The notes under the pieces were generated by a model. It did not search any database, was not told the origin of the DNA, and saw nothing but the letters and a program-made list of their open reading frames with translations. A stretch of 64,000 nucleotides of DNA from Halarcobacter sp. (GTDB taxonomy: Bacteria; Campylobacterota; Campylobacteria; Campylobacterales; Arcobacteraceae): NCBI GenBank assembly GCA_030145305.1, contig JAQYVX010000006.1, forward strand, positions 141,649 to 205,648, given 5' to 3'. Position 1 is the stretch's first letter. Each line of letters begins with the position of its first letter. The position numbers and the translations under genes are program-made. Below are positions 38,048 to 48,213 of the stretch, one piece after another.

Positions 38048-39100
38048 TTGAGATTTTTATTACTTCTACTTTTCACGTTTTATTCAGTTTACGCTGTAAA
38101 CATAAAAGACATTTCAAATATAGTAGGAATTAGAGACAATCAGCTTATTGGTTATGGCTTAGTTGTAGGACTTGCAGGAACTGGGGATAAATCCCAATTT
38201 ACAATGCAAAGTTTGCAAAACTTACTTAGAAATTCTTATATTAAAATCCCAGCTTCGTCGATTAAATCAAAAAATATTGCGGCTGTTATGGTAACAGCTG
38301 AACTTCCACCTTTTTCAAGACAAGGTGACAAAATTAAAATAAAGATTTCAGCAATTGGAGATTCTAAGTCAATTGATCATGGAGAGCTTTTACTTACCCA
38401 ATTAAAAGCTGTAGATGGACAAGTTTATGCCTTAGCTCAAGGAACAATAATTGCAGATGAGAATAACCAAACTACTGGATTTATTTATGAAGGGGCTACA
38501 ATTGAAAACGAACTTGACTACTCACTTAAAAATGAGGATTCAATAAAATTAAGTCTCTTTAAAAGTGATGCAAAACAAGCTTATGAAGTAGAGAAAAAAA
38601 TCAATGAACTTTTTGGTATGAATTTAGCAATTGCAATTGATACAAGAACAGTAGAAGTTAGAAAACCAAAAAATATATCTATTATAAAATTTATTTCTGA
38701 TATTCAAGCTATTAATCTTAATTCTACTTTCAAGAAAAAAATCATAATAGATATGAATAGAGAAACAGTAATTGCAGGAGCAGATATTCCAATAGGGCCT
38801 GTAACTGTTGCAAGAAAAAACTTTACTATTAGAATCAAAAAAACAACCTTAAATGATGTACAATGGGAAGATAAAAAAATTAATCAAGGTAAAGATATAG
38901 GTGATGAAGTAAGACTTAATAATAAGCCTGTGGCTATTAATATTGATAATACACTTATGAATACTAAAGCAACACCAACTGTATCTGATTTAGTAAGAGC
39001 AATGAAAGTTATGAAACTACCTATGACTGATATTATTGAAACTATTAAAATGATTAAAGACTTAGGTGCTTTAGATGTTGAACTGGAAATAAGAGGATAA
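38048..39100 (+). CDS. flgI: Flagellar P-ring protein FlgI
   Basis: The 350-residue periplasmic protein forms the P ring around the rod in the peptidoglycan layer. It starts at TTG (38048), with AAGG seven bases upstream and a signal peptide at about 1-16. IKDISNIVGIRDNQLIGYGLVVGLAGTGDK is the family's N-terminal signature. LRNSYIKIP, GDKIKIKISAIGDSKSI and the C-terminal PTVSDLVRAMKVMKLPMTDIIETIKMIKDLGAL follow. fliM starts two bases after its stop. The promoter region (37956-38047) is shared with the divergent acidic-protein operon and has TATA-rich -10-like boxes but no sigma-54 site. Confidence 0.96.
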   Translation: MRFLLLLLFTFYSVYAVNIKDISNIVGIRDNQLIGYGLVVGLAGTGDKSQFTMQSLQNLLRNSYIKIPASSIKSKNIAAVMVTAELPPFSRQGDKIKIKISAIGDSKSIDHGELLLTQLKAVDGQVYALAQGTIIADENNQTTGFIYEGATIENELDYSLKNEDSIKLSLFKSDAKQAYEVEKKINELFGMNLAIAIDTRTVEVRKPKNISIIKFISDIQAINLNSTFKKKIIIDMNRETVIAGADIPIGPVTVARKNFTIRIKKTTLNDVQWEDKKINQGKDIGDEVRLNNKPVAINIDNTLMNTKATPTVSDLVRAMKVMKLPMTDIIETIKMIKDLGALDVELEIRG

Positions 39101-39101
39101 T

Positions 39102-40202
39102 ATGGCAGAATTTTTAAGTCAAGATGAAATTGATGCACTATTAGATATTGCTGAAGCTGGTGAAGAAATTGATGTAGCAGCAGATGATCAAATCATATCA
39201 AAAGAAAAAAATTATTCAATATATGATTTCAAAAAACCTAATAGAATTTCTAATGAACAATTTAAGGCTTTTTCTAGTTTGCATGACAAGATGTTAAGAG
39301 ACCTGATTACAGATCTTTCAGCAATGCTTAGAAAAATTGTTGATATAAAATTATACTCTATTGAACAAATGACATATGGGGAGTTTATTCTTTCAATTCC
39401 TCAACTAACTTCATTAAATACTCTATCAATAAAACCTTTAGATGGAAGAATTGTTATTGAATGTAACCCTGCAATCTCACATAAAATTATTGCCGAACTT
39501 CTAGGAAGTGGTGCTGTTGCCGCTAGTGACAACTTAGATAGAGAATTAACGGAAATTGAAGTCTCTATTTTTGACCATTTTTATCAAATGTTTGTAAAAC
39601 ATCTTTATAGATCTTGGGATGAAATCACAACATTAAACTTTAAAATTGAATCAAGAGATACAAATGCAAATGCAATTCAAGTTATTTCAGATCATGAGAT
39701 TGTGCTTTTAGTTGTATTAGAAATTACAATTGATGAAGAATCAGGATTTTTATCAATTTGTTACCCCATTTCATATATAGAAACTCTTCTAAATAAAATT
39801 GTTGAAAAAATGTTTAGTGAAGGAAAAAATAAAAAAGCTAGTAGAAAGCAAGATATTACAACACTTATTTCTGGTGCTAAAATGAATATTGAAGCTATCA
39901 TGGCAGAAACTGAACTAAAGGTTTCCGATTTACTTAAATTAAAAGAAAATGATATTATTGTTTTTAATAAAAATGCAACATCGGCATCATCAAAAATTTA
40001 TGTAAATAATACTGAAAAGTTTTTTGGAGTTTCTGGAATTTCAAATAATAGAAAAGCTATACAAATGCAAGCTAATTTAGATCATGAAAAACAAGAAACC
40101 TTAGAAGCGCTTAGAAGAATGAGAGAAGAAAGAATTATAAAAGCTAAAGAATCAAATGAAAATATTAGAAGGCTTTTACAAGAAAGAGGTAAAAAAATTT
40201 AA
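39102..40202 (+). CDS. fliM: Flagellar motor switch protein FliM
   Basis: The 366-residue cytoplasmic C-ring protein begins LSQDEIDALLD, the CheY-P binding peptide. The CheC-like middle domain follows (about 50-230, with SSLHDKMLRDLITDLSAML and CYPISYIETLLNKI). A C-terminal SpoA-like domain shows VSDLLKLKENDIIVFNK. A long charged helical tail after residue 320 exceeds the E. coli form. It controls switching between clockwise and counter-clockwise rotation. It is co-transcribed with flgI. Confidence 0.95.
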   Translation: MAEFLSQDEIDALLDIAEAGEEIDVAADDQIISKEKNYSIYDFKKPNRISNEQFKAFSSLHDKMLRDLITDLSAMLRKIVDIKLYSIEQMTYGEFILSIPQLTSLNTLSIKPLDGRIVIECNPAISHKIIAELLGSGAVAASDNLDRELTEIEVSIFDHFYQMFVKHLYRSWDEITTLNFKIESRDTNANAIQVISDHEIVLLVVLEITIDEESGFLSICYPISYIETLLNKIVEKMFSEGKNKKASRKQDITTLISGAKMNIEAIMAETELKVSDLLKLKENDIIVFNKNATSASSKIYVNNTEKFFGVSGISNNRKAIQMQANLDHEKQETLEALRRMREERIIKAKESNENIRRLLQERGKKI

Positions 40203-40271
40203 CTCCCTCTTCTTCCTTATACTTTAGACCTCAACACTCCAAGGTATTATTTCTATAATTAAAGATGTATA

Positions 40272-40631
<360 letters not shown>

Positions 40632-40714
40632 TTATTATTTTAACAAAATTTTTCTATCTTAACATTAAATTAATTAAAAAAAATTTTAGCCTATGATTTT
40701 TTGACAAGAGAAAT

Positions 40715-41902
40715 CTAAAATGCTCGCTTAAATTCTGGATAACCTTCTAATCCACATTCTTCAACATCAAGACCTTGCATTTCTTCATCTCTATCTGCTC
40801 TTAATGGAATTATTTTATTAATAATCCTCAAGACAATATAAGAAATAACAAAAGCAAATATAGCAACAAGAACTATCCCTTTTAATTGTCCCATTAATGT
40901 TATATCATCTCCATTTGAGGCAAAAATCCCAACTGCTAATGTTCCCCAAATACCATTTAATAAATGCACAGATAAGGCCCCAACAGGATCATCAATTCTT
41001 AATTTATCAAAAAACGAAACCCCAAATACTACTATTGTTCCACCAACTGCACCAATTAAAATTGGAGTATAAATATCATATAAATCAGGCCCGGCGGTTA
41101 CTGCAACTAATCCACCTAATGCGCCATTTAATACCATTGTAATATCGAGTTTTTTGTATCTAAAATACATAAATGCTCCAACAATAATAGCACCTGATAA
41201 TCCAGCTGTATTTGTATTCATAATTGTTAAAGCAACAGCATCAGCGGATTCTTTTGAAGCAATTGACCCAACTGAACCACCATTAAATCCAAACCACCCA
41301 ATCCATAAAAGAAAAGCACCTAGTGTTACTAAAGGAATATTTGAAGCGGGAATTACTCTAACCCCACCCTCTTTTGTATATCTTCCATTTCTTGCACCTA
41401 TTATTAAAATTGCGGCTAAAAGTGCCCAGCCACCAGTACTATGAATTACTGTAGATCCAGCTAAGTCGTACATATAAATATCTAAAAATGTTCCAGCAAG
41501 CATATCTGCACCCCAAGACCAATTTACAACAGTAGGATAAATAAAACCACCCATAATAACTGTAAATAAAGCTAATGGCATTACTTTTGCTCTTTCAGAT
41601 ACTCCACCTGACATAATATTAATTACTTTTCCAACAAATGCCATTTGAAATAGGAAAGCTGCCCACTTAGACATTGAATCACTTCCAAAATCACCAAAAG
41701 CAATTGAATAACCAATTAAAAGAAATGATATTGAAGCTACTGCATATATCATTGTATTAATCATTAAAACTGCTGAAACATTTTTAGTTCTTACAAGTCC
41801 CGCTTCTAACATAGCAAAGCCTGGTACCATAAAGATAATTAATGTCATTGCAAAGATTGTAAAAAATGTATCAATTACGTAGCTAACTGACTGTAAATCC
41901 AT
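40715..41902 (-). CDS. amt: Ammonium transporter (copy 1)
   Basis: The 395-residue inner-membrane protein has 11 or so helices with the Amt signatures FMVPGFAMLEAGLVRTKNV, AGSTVIHSTGGWALLAAI (central pore His) and LGALGGLVAVTAGPD-type plus VGALSVHLLNGIWGTLAVG (second pore His). It moves ammonium inward. GAGGG precedes the ATG at 41902. The PII gene follows by about 100 bases. A TGTATA-N5-TATACA palindrome is upstream, with a -10 box (TATAAT, minus) at 41932-41937. Confidence 0.95.
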   Translation of the reverse strand: MDLQSVSYVIDTFFTIFAMTLIIFMVPGFAMLEAGLVRTKNVSAVLMINTMIYAVASISFLLIGYSIAFGDFGSDSMSKWAAFLFQMAFVGKVINIMSGGVSERAKVMPLALFTVIMGGFIYPTVVNWSWGADMLAGTFLDIYMYDLAGSTVIHSTGGWALLAAILIIGARNGRYTKEGGVRVIPASNIPLVTLGAFLLWIGWFGFNGGSVGSIASKESADAVALTIMNTNTAGLSGAIIVGAFMYFRYKKLDITMVLNGALGGLVAVTAGPDLYDIYTPILIGAVGGTIVVFGVSFFDKLRIDDPVGALSVHLLNGIWGTLAVGIFASNGDDITLMGQLKGIVLVAIFAFVISYIVLRIINKIIPLRADRDEEMQGLDVEECGLEGYPEFKRAF

Positions 41903-41968
41903 ATTTAAACCCTCGTTTTTATTTTACGAGTATTATATATTTTTTTTTAGTGTAAAATAGTAGACATC

Positions 41969-41985
41969 TGTATATTTTTTATACA
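41969..41985. promoter_or_regulatory. Nitrogen operator candidate upstream of amt1
   Basis: TGTATATTTTTTATACA: six-base arms TGTATA/TATACA around five T. It is centred 40 bases upstream of the amt1 -10 box (TATAAT on the minus strand, 41932-41937). The identical 17 bases recur at 43799 and 43944. Confidence 0.6.
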
Positions 41986-42000
41986 AATTATTGAGTTTTA

Positions 42001-42029
42001 TAATAGAGGAGAAAGCTCTTCCTCTATTA
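42001..42029 (-). terminator. Hairpin after the second PII gene
   Basis: TAATAGAGGA (42001-42010) pairs with TCCTCTATTA (42020-42029), a 10-base-pair stem with a nine-base loop, located eight bases beyond the end of the PII gene on the minus strand. The U-tract after it is weak (TAAAAC). Confidence 0.6.
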
Positions 42030-42037
42030 TTGTGCGC

Positions 42038-42517
<480 letters not shown>

Positions 42518-43732
42518 CTATGCTTTTTTGAATTCTGGATAACATTCTAACCCAGTTTCATGAATATCAAGACCTGTTATTTCAGTCTCTTCATCAACTC
42601 TTATTCCTATTACCATATCAAGGATTTTCCAAATAATAAATGAACTAATAAATACAAAAGCCCCAATTACAACAATACCTTTAAGTTGAGCTAAAATAGT
42701 AACTTCAGGATTGAAAATACCAACAGCTATTGTTCCCCAAATACCTGCTACTAAGTGAACAGATAATGCCCCAACAGGATCATCAATTTTTAACTTATCC
42801 CATAATGGAACTGCAAATACAACTAAAGCCCCACCAACTAAACCTTCAATAAATGCAACATTCATTCCTAAATCAGGTCCTGCTGTACAAGAAACAAGTC
42901 CTGCTAAAGCACCATTTAAAACCATTGTTAAATCAACTTTTTTGTAAAGAAATTGAGTTAATAAAGCAGCTATTATAGCACCCGCTGCTGCTGCCATATT
43001 TGTAGAAGCTACAACAGAAGCAATCCCATCAATATCAGCTTTTGAACCTAGTGCTAATTGGCTCCCTCCATTAAATCCAAACCATCCCATCCATAAAATA
43101 AATGTACCTAAAGTTGCAAGTGTTAAGTTAGAACCAGGAATTGGTCTTACTTTCCCATCTTTACCATATTTACCTTTTCTTGCTCCTAATATAAGTACAC
43201 CAGCTAAGGCAGCCCATCCACCTACTGAGTGAACAATTGTAGAACCAGCAAAATCAGAAAAACCAGCAATAACACCATCAAGTTCCGTTCCACCCCATGT
43301 CCAGTGACCTTGAATTGGGTAAATAACACCACTTAATACAACTACAAAAATCAAGAATGGCCATAACTTCATTCTTTCAGCAATTGTTCCAGAAATTACT
43401 GATGCGGCTGTTGCTACGAACATAACTTGGAAAAAGAAATCAGCAGCCACGGGATAAGCTGCATCTGCTGCATTTGTCATATCAATTGTTGAGAAACTTC
43501 CCATAAAAGATGAACCCTCTCCATACATTAAGTTATAACCTACAAAATAATACATAATACAAGAGATTGCAAATAAAGCCATATTTTTAGTTAATACTGT
43601 TGCATTATTTTTAGATCTTGTAAGACCAGCCTCTAACATTGCAAAACCTGCTGCCATCCACATTACTAAAACACCAGAAAATACAAATAAGAACCCATCT
43701 AATATGTATTTTAAGTCATTAAAATTTTCCAT
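42518..43732 (-). CDS. amt: Ammonium transporter (copy 2)
   Basis: The 404-residue membrane protein has WMAAGFAMLEAGLTRSKNN, AGSTIVHSVGGWAALAGVL and DDPVGALSVHLVAGIWGTIAVG, the Amt pore-lining motifs with both His residues. It is related to, but clearly different from, amt1, and is followed by its own PII gene. AGGAAG precedes the ATG at 43732. A 23-base version of the nitrogen palindrome lies upstream (43796-43818) with a -10-like TAAAAT at 43762-43767. Two amt-PII pairs in tandem suggest separate affinities or regulation. Confidence 0.95.
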   Translation of the reverse strand: MENFNDLKYILDGFLFVFSGVLVMWMAAGFAMLEAGLTRSKNNATVLTKNMALFAISCIMYYFVGYNLMYGEGSSFMGSFSTIDMTNAADAAYPVAADFFFQVMFVATAASVISGTIAERMKLWPFLIFVVVLSGVIYPIQGHWTWGGTELDGVIAGFSDFAGSTIVHSVGGWAALAGVLILGARKGKYGKDGKVRPIPGSNLTLATLGTFILWMGWFGFNGGSQLALGSKADIDGIASVVASTNMAAAAGAIIAALLTQFLYKKVDLTMVLNGALAGLVSCTAGPDLGMNVAFIEGLVGGALVVFAVPLWDKLKIDDPVGALSVHLVAGIWGTIAVGIFNPEVTILAQLKGIVVIGAFVFISSFIIWKILDMVIGIRVDEETEITGLDIHETGLECYPEFKKA

Positions 43733-43795
43733 ATTCTTCCTTTTAGAATTGATATGTCGAAATTTTATCAGATAAAAAAATCAAATACTCAAAGT

Positions 43796-43818
43796 TTATG
43801 TATATTTTTTATACATAA
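43796..43818. promoter_or_regulatory. Nitrogen operator candidate upstream of amt2 (extended palindrome)
   Basis: Arms TTATGTATA and TATACATAA (nine bases each) flank five T; the 17-base core at 43799-43815 is identical to those at 41969 and 43944. It is centred 40 bases from the amt2 -10-like box (minus strand, 43762-43767), the same distance as at amt1. Confidence 0.65.
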
Positions 43819-43943
43819 AATAAGCTATAAATACTTCATCGTATTTAAAAAGCCCATATAATAGCCTATATAGAAAGTTTTATCAAAAAAAATTAAATCA
43901 AAAAATAATAAATTATTATTAATTATCTAATATCTTGGGTTTT

Positions 43944-43987
43944 TGTATATTTTTTATACATACAATTCATACACAGTGTGTTATAAT
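43944..43987 (+). promoter_or_regulatory. Nitrogen operator candidate and -10 box upstream of the 44008 operon
   Basis: The 17-base palindrome TGTATATTTTTTATACA is at 43944-43960, and a consensus -10 TATAAT at 43982-43987. The centre-to-minus-10 distance is 30 bases, one helical turn less than at amt1 and amt2, so the site faces the same side of the DNA. The rest of the gap (43733-44007) is AT-rich and shows no other gene. Confidence 0.6.
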
Positions 43988-44007
43988 AAAAATTAGTAGG
44001 AGTATTG

Positions 44008-44865
44008 ATGAAAGAATTTTTAGAGATTTATGAACAAAACCAAGATAAAATAGAGTTTTTTTTACAAGAAAGCCTAAAAAATATAGGTGATTTATCAATT
44101 TATGAAAAACATAAATTTAAAGAAATATTTAATATTTTTCCATCATTAGAATTAGTATATTTAGTAGATAAAAAAGATAAAAATCAAATTACACCAAATT
44201 ATTATAAAAATAAAATTGATACTAAAGGTAAAGAAAACAATAGATCGTATCTAATTTCAAGATTACAATTCAAAGATAATAATATTGCTTTTTCAAGCCC
44301 TTATATAAGTAGTGCAACTAGAACTTCTTGCATAACTGTGACAATAAAAGAGGGAGATAAGATTGTATTTTTAGATTTTCAAATTGAAATTTTACTTGAA
44401 AGACTTAACCTTATTGAATTAAATAAACCCTTTCATGCAGCAACTAAACTATTTTATATATTAGCCGGATTTTCAATGATTGCTTTATCTACTTTTATAA
44501 TATTTTACTCTTTATATGATTTTATTCATTTTATGATTTTCAAAAATAAAATTGAATTAGAAATAATATTTAAACCAATTATTGCCTTAACTTTAGGTAT
44601 TGCAATATTTGACCTTGCTAAAACAGTTTTAGAGCAAGAAGTATATTTTAAATCTTATTCAAAAAACTCCAAAGTTGAAACAAAAATGATTACAAAATTC
44701 TTAATTACTATTATTATTGCTTTATCAATTGAAGCCCTAATTGTAGTCTTTAAAATTGCAATAAATGATTATGATAAAATGATTAATGCCTTATATTTAA
44801 TATCAGGTATTTCATTACTACTAATTTCACTTTCTGTATTTATTTATCTTACAAAAAAGAAATAA
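44008..44865 (+). CDS. Membrane protein with PDC/Cache-like N-terminal domain
   Basis: The ATG at 44008 is preferred over the adjacent TTG at 44005 because GGAG is five bases before the ATG. The first ~145 residues resemble a PDC/Cache sensor fold (FPSLELVYLVDKKDKNQ, SSPYISSATRTSCITVTIKEGDKIVFLDFQI). Unusually, no membrane helix precedes it. Four hydrophobic helices follow (about 150-175, 190-208, 230-252, 262-282). There is no kinase or other output domain. It is followed by the NtrC-like gene and glnD in one run, and its promoter has the nitrogen palindrome, so I infer a sensor or partner protein for nitrogen status. Confidence 0.7.
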   Translation: MKEFLEIYEQNQDKIEFFLQESLKNIGDLSIYEKHKFKEIFNIFPSLELVYLVDKKDKNQITPNYYKNKIDTKGKENNRSYLISRLQFKDNNIAFSSPYISSATRTSCITVTIKEGDKIVFLDFQIEILLERLNLIELNKPFHAATKLFYILAGFSMIALSTFIIFYSLYDFIHFMIFKNKIELEIIFKPIIALTLGIAIFDLAKTVLEQEVYFKSYSKNSKVETKMITKFLITIIIALSIEALIVVFKIAINDYDKMINALYLISGISLLLISLSVFIYLTKKK

Positions 44866-44898
44866 ATACATTTACAGTATAATAATGAGAGGAAAAAA

Positions 44899-45657
44899 AT
44901 GGATAATTATATAGCAATAGCAAAGAACTCAAAAGAAATTTTAAATTCTGCACACTTATTACAAAGTGTTGTAGTAAATGCATTAATTACAGGGGAATCA
45001 GGTGTTGGGAAAAAGTCTCTAGCAGGATATATTGCACCAAAAGCAACAATTTTCAAAGCAAAAAGATTGCAAGAAGATATAAGTGACAATGTAATAAATC
45101 TCCAAAATTGTTCAATTATTATTGATAAAATTGAAAATATAACTAATATTGATTTACTAATTAATTGGTTAAATGAGAATAATATTAGACTTATAGCTAC
45201 AAGTTTAAAAAATGAATTAAATTCAAAACTTATTGATTTATTTTCCATAACTATTGAAATTCCTTCTTTAAAACATAGGGAAGAAGATGTAAAGGCTTTA
45301 GCTATAAAATTCTCTAAAGAAGCTAGTGAGATTTTAAATTTAGAGCAGATTATTCCATCTAAATTAATGTTAAATATCTCAAATAATACTCACAGTCTTA
45401 GAAAATCAATATATTTTTCATATCTTTTTGAAACTATAGGAGAAGATGAAATATTAATGTTTATGGAGAATTACATATTTTCAAATATGGTGGGAGAGAA
45501 TTCTTACAAAGATTTCCTACACTTATTTGAAGTACCAATTTTAAAAGCTGCTTCAAAAAAATATAAATCCCAAGTTCAAATGTCCAAACATTTAGGACTA
45601 AATAGAATTACTCTTAGAAAAAAACTAGATTATAATAAGGAGTTTTTGGATGTCTGA
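44899..45657 (+). CDS. Receiver-less, degenerate NtrC-like AAA+ regulator with Fis-type HTH
   Basis: The 252-residue protein has Walker A GESGVGKK at 32-39 and a Walker-B-like strand CSIIIDKIEN at 71-80, where the usual Asp-Glu pair reads Asp-Lys. Only about 32 residues separate them, roughly 20-25 fewer than in NtrC, and the GAFTGA sigma-54 loop is missing. IPSLKHREEDVKALA (121-135) matches the conserved block after sensor I. The last ~35 residues form a Fis-type HTH (VQMSKHLGLNRITLRKKL). There is no receiver domain. It is coupled to glnD by an eight-base overlap. It probably binds DNA and acts with sigma-70 polymerase or as a repressor; the nearby palindromes are candidate sites. Confidence 0.8.
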   Translation: MDNYIAIAKNSKEILNSAHLLQSVVVNALITGESGVGKKSLAGYIAPKATIFKAKRLQEDISDNVINLQNCSIIIDKIENITNIDLLINWLNENNIRLIATSLKNELNSKLIDLFSITIEIPSLKHREEDVKALAIKFSKEASEILNLEQIIPSKLMLNISNNTHSLRKSIYFSYLFETIGEDEILMFMENYIFSNMVGENSYKDFLHLFEVPILKAASKKYKSQVQMSKHLGLNRITLRKKLDYNKEFLDV

Positions 45658-48190
45658 ACTTAATATGCAAATAGAAGATTTAATTTCAAATAAGGCAAGT
45701 GACTTTGAAATATCAAAAGTATTTAAAAACCATTTTAAAGATTATGTAAATGAAATTGATACTGTTTTAGAAATAAATAGTGGAAAAGATTTTTTTGTTA
45801 AGCATACAAAACACACAGATAGATTTTTGATTCTTATGTATAAATATATTCTAAGAAAACACTTTAAGAACTATTTACCTATGGGAAGTTCAATACCTAT
45901 TACCCTTATTGCATTAGGCTCTTATGGGAGAGAACAATTATGTATTTACTCTGATGTAGATTTAATGATACTTTATGAAGATATTCCAGGTTATAGCCTA
46001 AAGCCAATAATTGAAGACTTTATTACTTTAGCTTGGGATTGTGGATTAACCTTAGGTTCAAGAGTACACGAATTACAAGAGATTGCCCAAGGGGTGAAAG
46101 AAGATATTACAATTAAAACCTCCATTTTAGAATCAAGATTAATTTATGGTTCAAAATACTTATGGTTTGGTTATGAAAATGTACTTAGTAAAATTAGAAA
46201 AACAGAACAAAAAGAGTTTGTTTTAGAAAAATTAGAGGAACATAAACAAAGACTTATTAAATACCCACTTAAAATGGAGCCAAATATTAAAGATGGTTAT
46301 GGAGGAATGAGAGAATCAAATATGATTTTCTGGATGGCCACAGTTGTACTTGGAGTAAGTGATATAAAATATCTTGTTGGAAAAGAATTTTCCGAAGAAG
46401 AATATAAAAGATATAGAAGTTCTTTAGAATATGTTTTTCAAGTAAGAAATGCCTTACATAATATTGCAAAGAAAAAACTTGATACTGTAAATTTTGATGT
46501 TTTACCTGAATTAAGTAGCAAACTAGGATTTATTCATACTCCAAGAATGACAAAAGAAAGACAATGTATGGCAAAACTTTTAGAGTGCTTACATAGAATT
46601 CATTTTTTCTCAACAATTATGGTTAAAAAATTTACCAGACAAGTTTTAGCTGATTTTAAAAATATAACTTTTATAAAAAAACATAGATTTGCAAAAAATT
46701 TATATATATATGAAAATAAGATATATACTTCTTTTAATAGAAAAGCTCTTAGTTTAAATGGATTTTTAAAAGAATTAATTAGTTTACCTGATACCATACA
46801 ATATTTTGATAGATCATATATATATTTTGCAAGTAAATCAAAACTTCCAAATGCTCATTCTAAAGAGCTAAAAAAAACAATTAAAACTCTTTTACATAAA
46901 AAGAATTTATATCCTTTAATCAAACTAATTTATAATGGAAGACTTTTCCAATCAGTAATTCCAATAGCCAAAAAAATTATACATCAACCTCAGTTTGATG
47001 GTTACCACCAACACCCTGTTGATATTCATTCTATTAAAACACTTAAAAAACTTCAAGAGATAAAAGATCCTTATGTAAAAGAAGTATATGATGGGCTTGA
47101 AGAAAAAGAGAGAGTTGTTGTAAGACTTGTTGCTTTATTACACGATGTGGGAAAAGGAAGAACTGTTGATCATCATATCTCAGGAGAACATTTATTTAAA
47201 AATATGACAAATGCTTTAAATTTTGAACCTGAACAAGTAATATTAGGTGCTAGACTTGTTAGATACCATAATATGATGACTAAGGTGGCTTCAAATGAAG
47301 ATATTTATTCAGAAAAAGTTATTTTAGCTTTTACAGCTTTGATAAAAACAGAACTCGCTTTAAGAATGTTATATGTTGTAACCTATGCTGATATCTCAGC
47401 TGTTGGGAAAACTGTTTATAAAAGTTCAACTGCTTCACTTTTAAGACAATTATATTTACAATCAAGACCTGCCTTTGAAAATGTTGCTTTATTAACACAA
47501 AGTGCAAGAAGAGTAGCCAAACAAGAAACAATTAAAAAACTAAAAGTATATAAAGAACTACCAAATGTATTAAAGAAAAAGGTGATGTATATAGCTTCAA
47601 ATCAAATCTTTTTACAACTAAAAGCAAAAGATATATTAGATATTGTAATTAAAGCTTATGAAGTAAAAGATTTTACATATGAAGTAATAAATGAAGAAAG
47701 TTTAGTTATTAGAATAATAAGAAACGTTCCTCTAAACTTAGGATTTTTACTTGGGAAACTTGAATTTTTAAATATCTCTACAATGAATATTTTTAAATTA
47801 TATGATAATAAAAAATTCTTTGAAATTAGATTTTCTGAAAAAATAGATGACGATGATATTTTACTTGTTGAAGCAATTATAAGAAATTCATTTGATATGA
47901 GTAAAGAAACAAAAACTATAACACCTTTAATTAAAAAGAATAATATTACGATTAATTGTAATCACACAACTTATTTAGCTTCAATGCAAGTAGTAGCAGA
48001 GGATAAAAAAGGACTCTTTGCTTATATTGCAAAAGTATTTGATAATTTCGAAGTTGAAATTGAAAGTGCAAAACTAAGTTCAATAAGAGGAATTGCAAAA
48101 GATTTATTTCTAATTGAAAAAGATGGAAATTTTTGCTCAAATCAAGATGAAATCATAAAAGAGTTATGTTTAAACGAAGTGCCTAAATAA
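45650..48190 (+). CDS. glnD: PII uridylyltransferase/uridylyl-removing enzyme (GlnD)
   Basis: The 846-residue enzyme uridylylates PII when glutamine is low and removes UMP when it is high. The nucleotidyltransferase active site is ALGSYGREQLCIYSDVDLMIL (near residue 85-105). The HD hydrolase domain has VALLHDVGKGRTVDHHISGEHL (near 490), and the C-terminal ~180 residues hold two ACT-type domains (VIRIIRNVPLNLGFLLGKL, ASMQVVAEDKKGLFAYIAKVF). AAGGAG precedes the ATG, which overlaps the end of the NtrC-like gene. Its substrates are the two PII proteins in this window, both with the target Tyr. Confidence 0.94.
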   Translation: MSELNMQIEDLISNKASDFEISKVFKNHFKDYVNEIDTVLEINSGKDFFVKHTKHTDRFLILMYKYILRKHFKNYLPMGSSIPITLIALGSYGREQLCIYSDVDLMILYEDIPGYSLKPIIEDFITLAWDCGLTLGSRVHELQEIAQGVKEDITIKTSILESRLIYGSKYLWFGYENVLSKIRKTEQKEFVLEKLEEHKQRLIKYPLKMEPNIKDGYGGMRESNMIFWMATVVLGVSDIKYLVGKEFSEEEYKRYRSSLEYVFQVRNALHNIAKKKLDTVNFDVLPELSSKLGFIHTPRMTKERQCMAKLLECLHRIHFFSTIMVKKFTRQVLADFKNITFIKKHRFAKNLYIYENKIYTSFNRKALSLNGFLKELISLPDTIQYFDRSYIYFASKSKLPNAHSKELKKTIKTLLHKKNLYPLIKLIYNGRLFQSVIPIAKKIIHQPQFDGYHQHPVDIHSIKTLKKLQEIKDPYVKEVYDGLEEKERVVVRLVALLHDVGKGRTVDHHISGEHLFKNMTNALNFEPEQVILGARLVRYHNMMTKVASNEDIYSEKVILAFTALIKTELALRMLYVVTYADISAVGKTVYKSSTASLLRQLYLQSRPAFENVALLTQSARRVAKQETIKKLKVYKELPNVLKKKVMYIASNQIFLQLKAKDILDIVIKAYEVKDFTYEVINEESLVIRIIRNVPLNLGFLLGKLEFLNISTMNIFKLYDNKKFFEIRFSEKIDDDDILLVEAIIRNSFDMSKETKTITPLIKKNNITINCNHTTYLASMQVVAEDKKGLFAYIAKVFDNFEVEIESAKLSSIRGIAKDLFLIEKDGNFCSNQDEIIKELCLNEVPK

Positions 48191-48210
48191 AATTTTTATT
48201 TAGGCTTTTT
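48181..48210 (+). terminator. Rho-independent terminator of glnD
   Basis: GCCTAAATAA (48181-48190, including the glnD stop) pairs with TTATTTAGGC (48196-48205), a 10-base-pair stem with a five-base loop, followed by TTTTTATTTT. The convergent MFS gene ends within the tail. Confidence 0.85.
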
Positions 48211-48213
48211 ATT

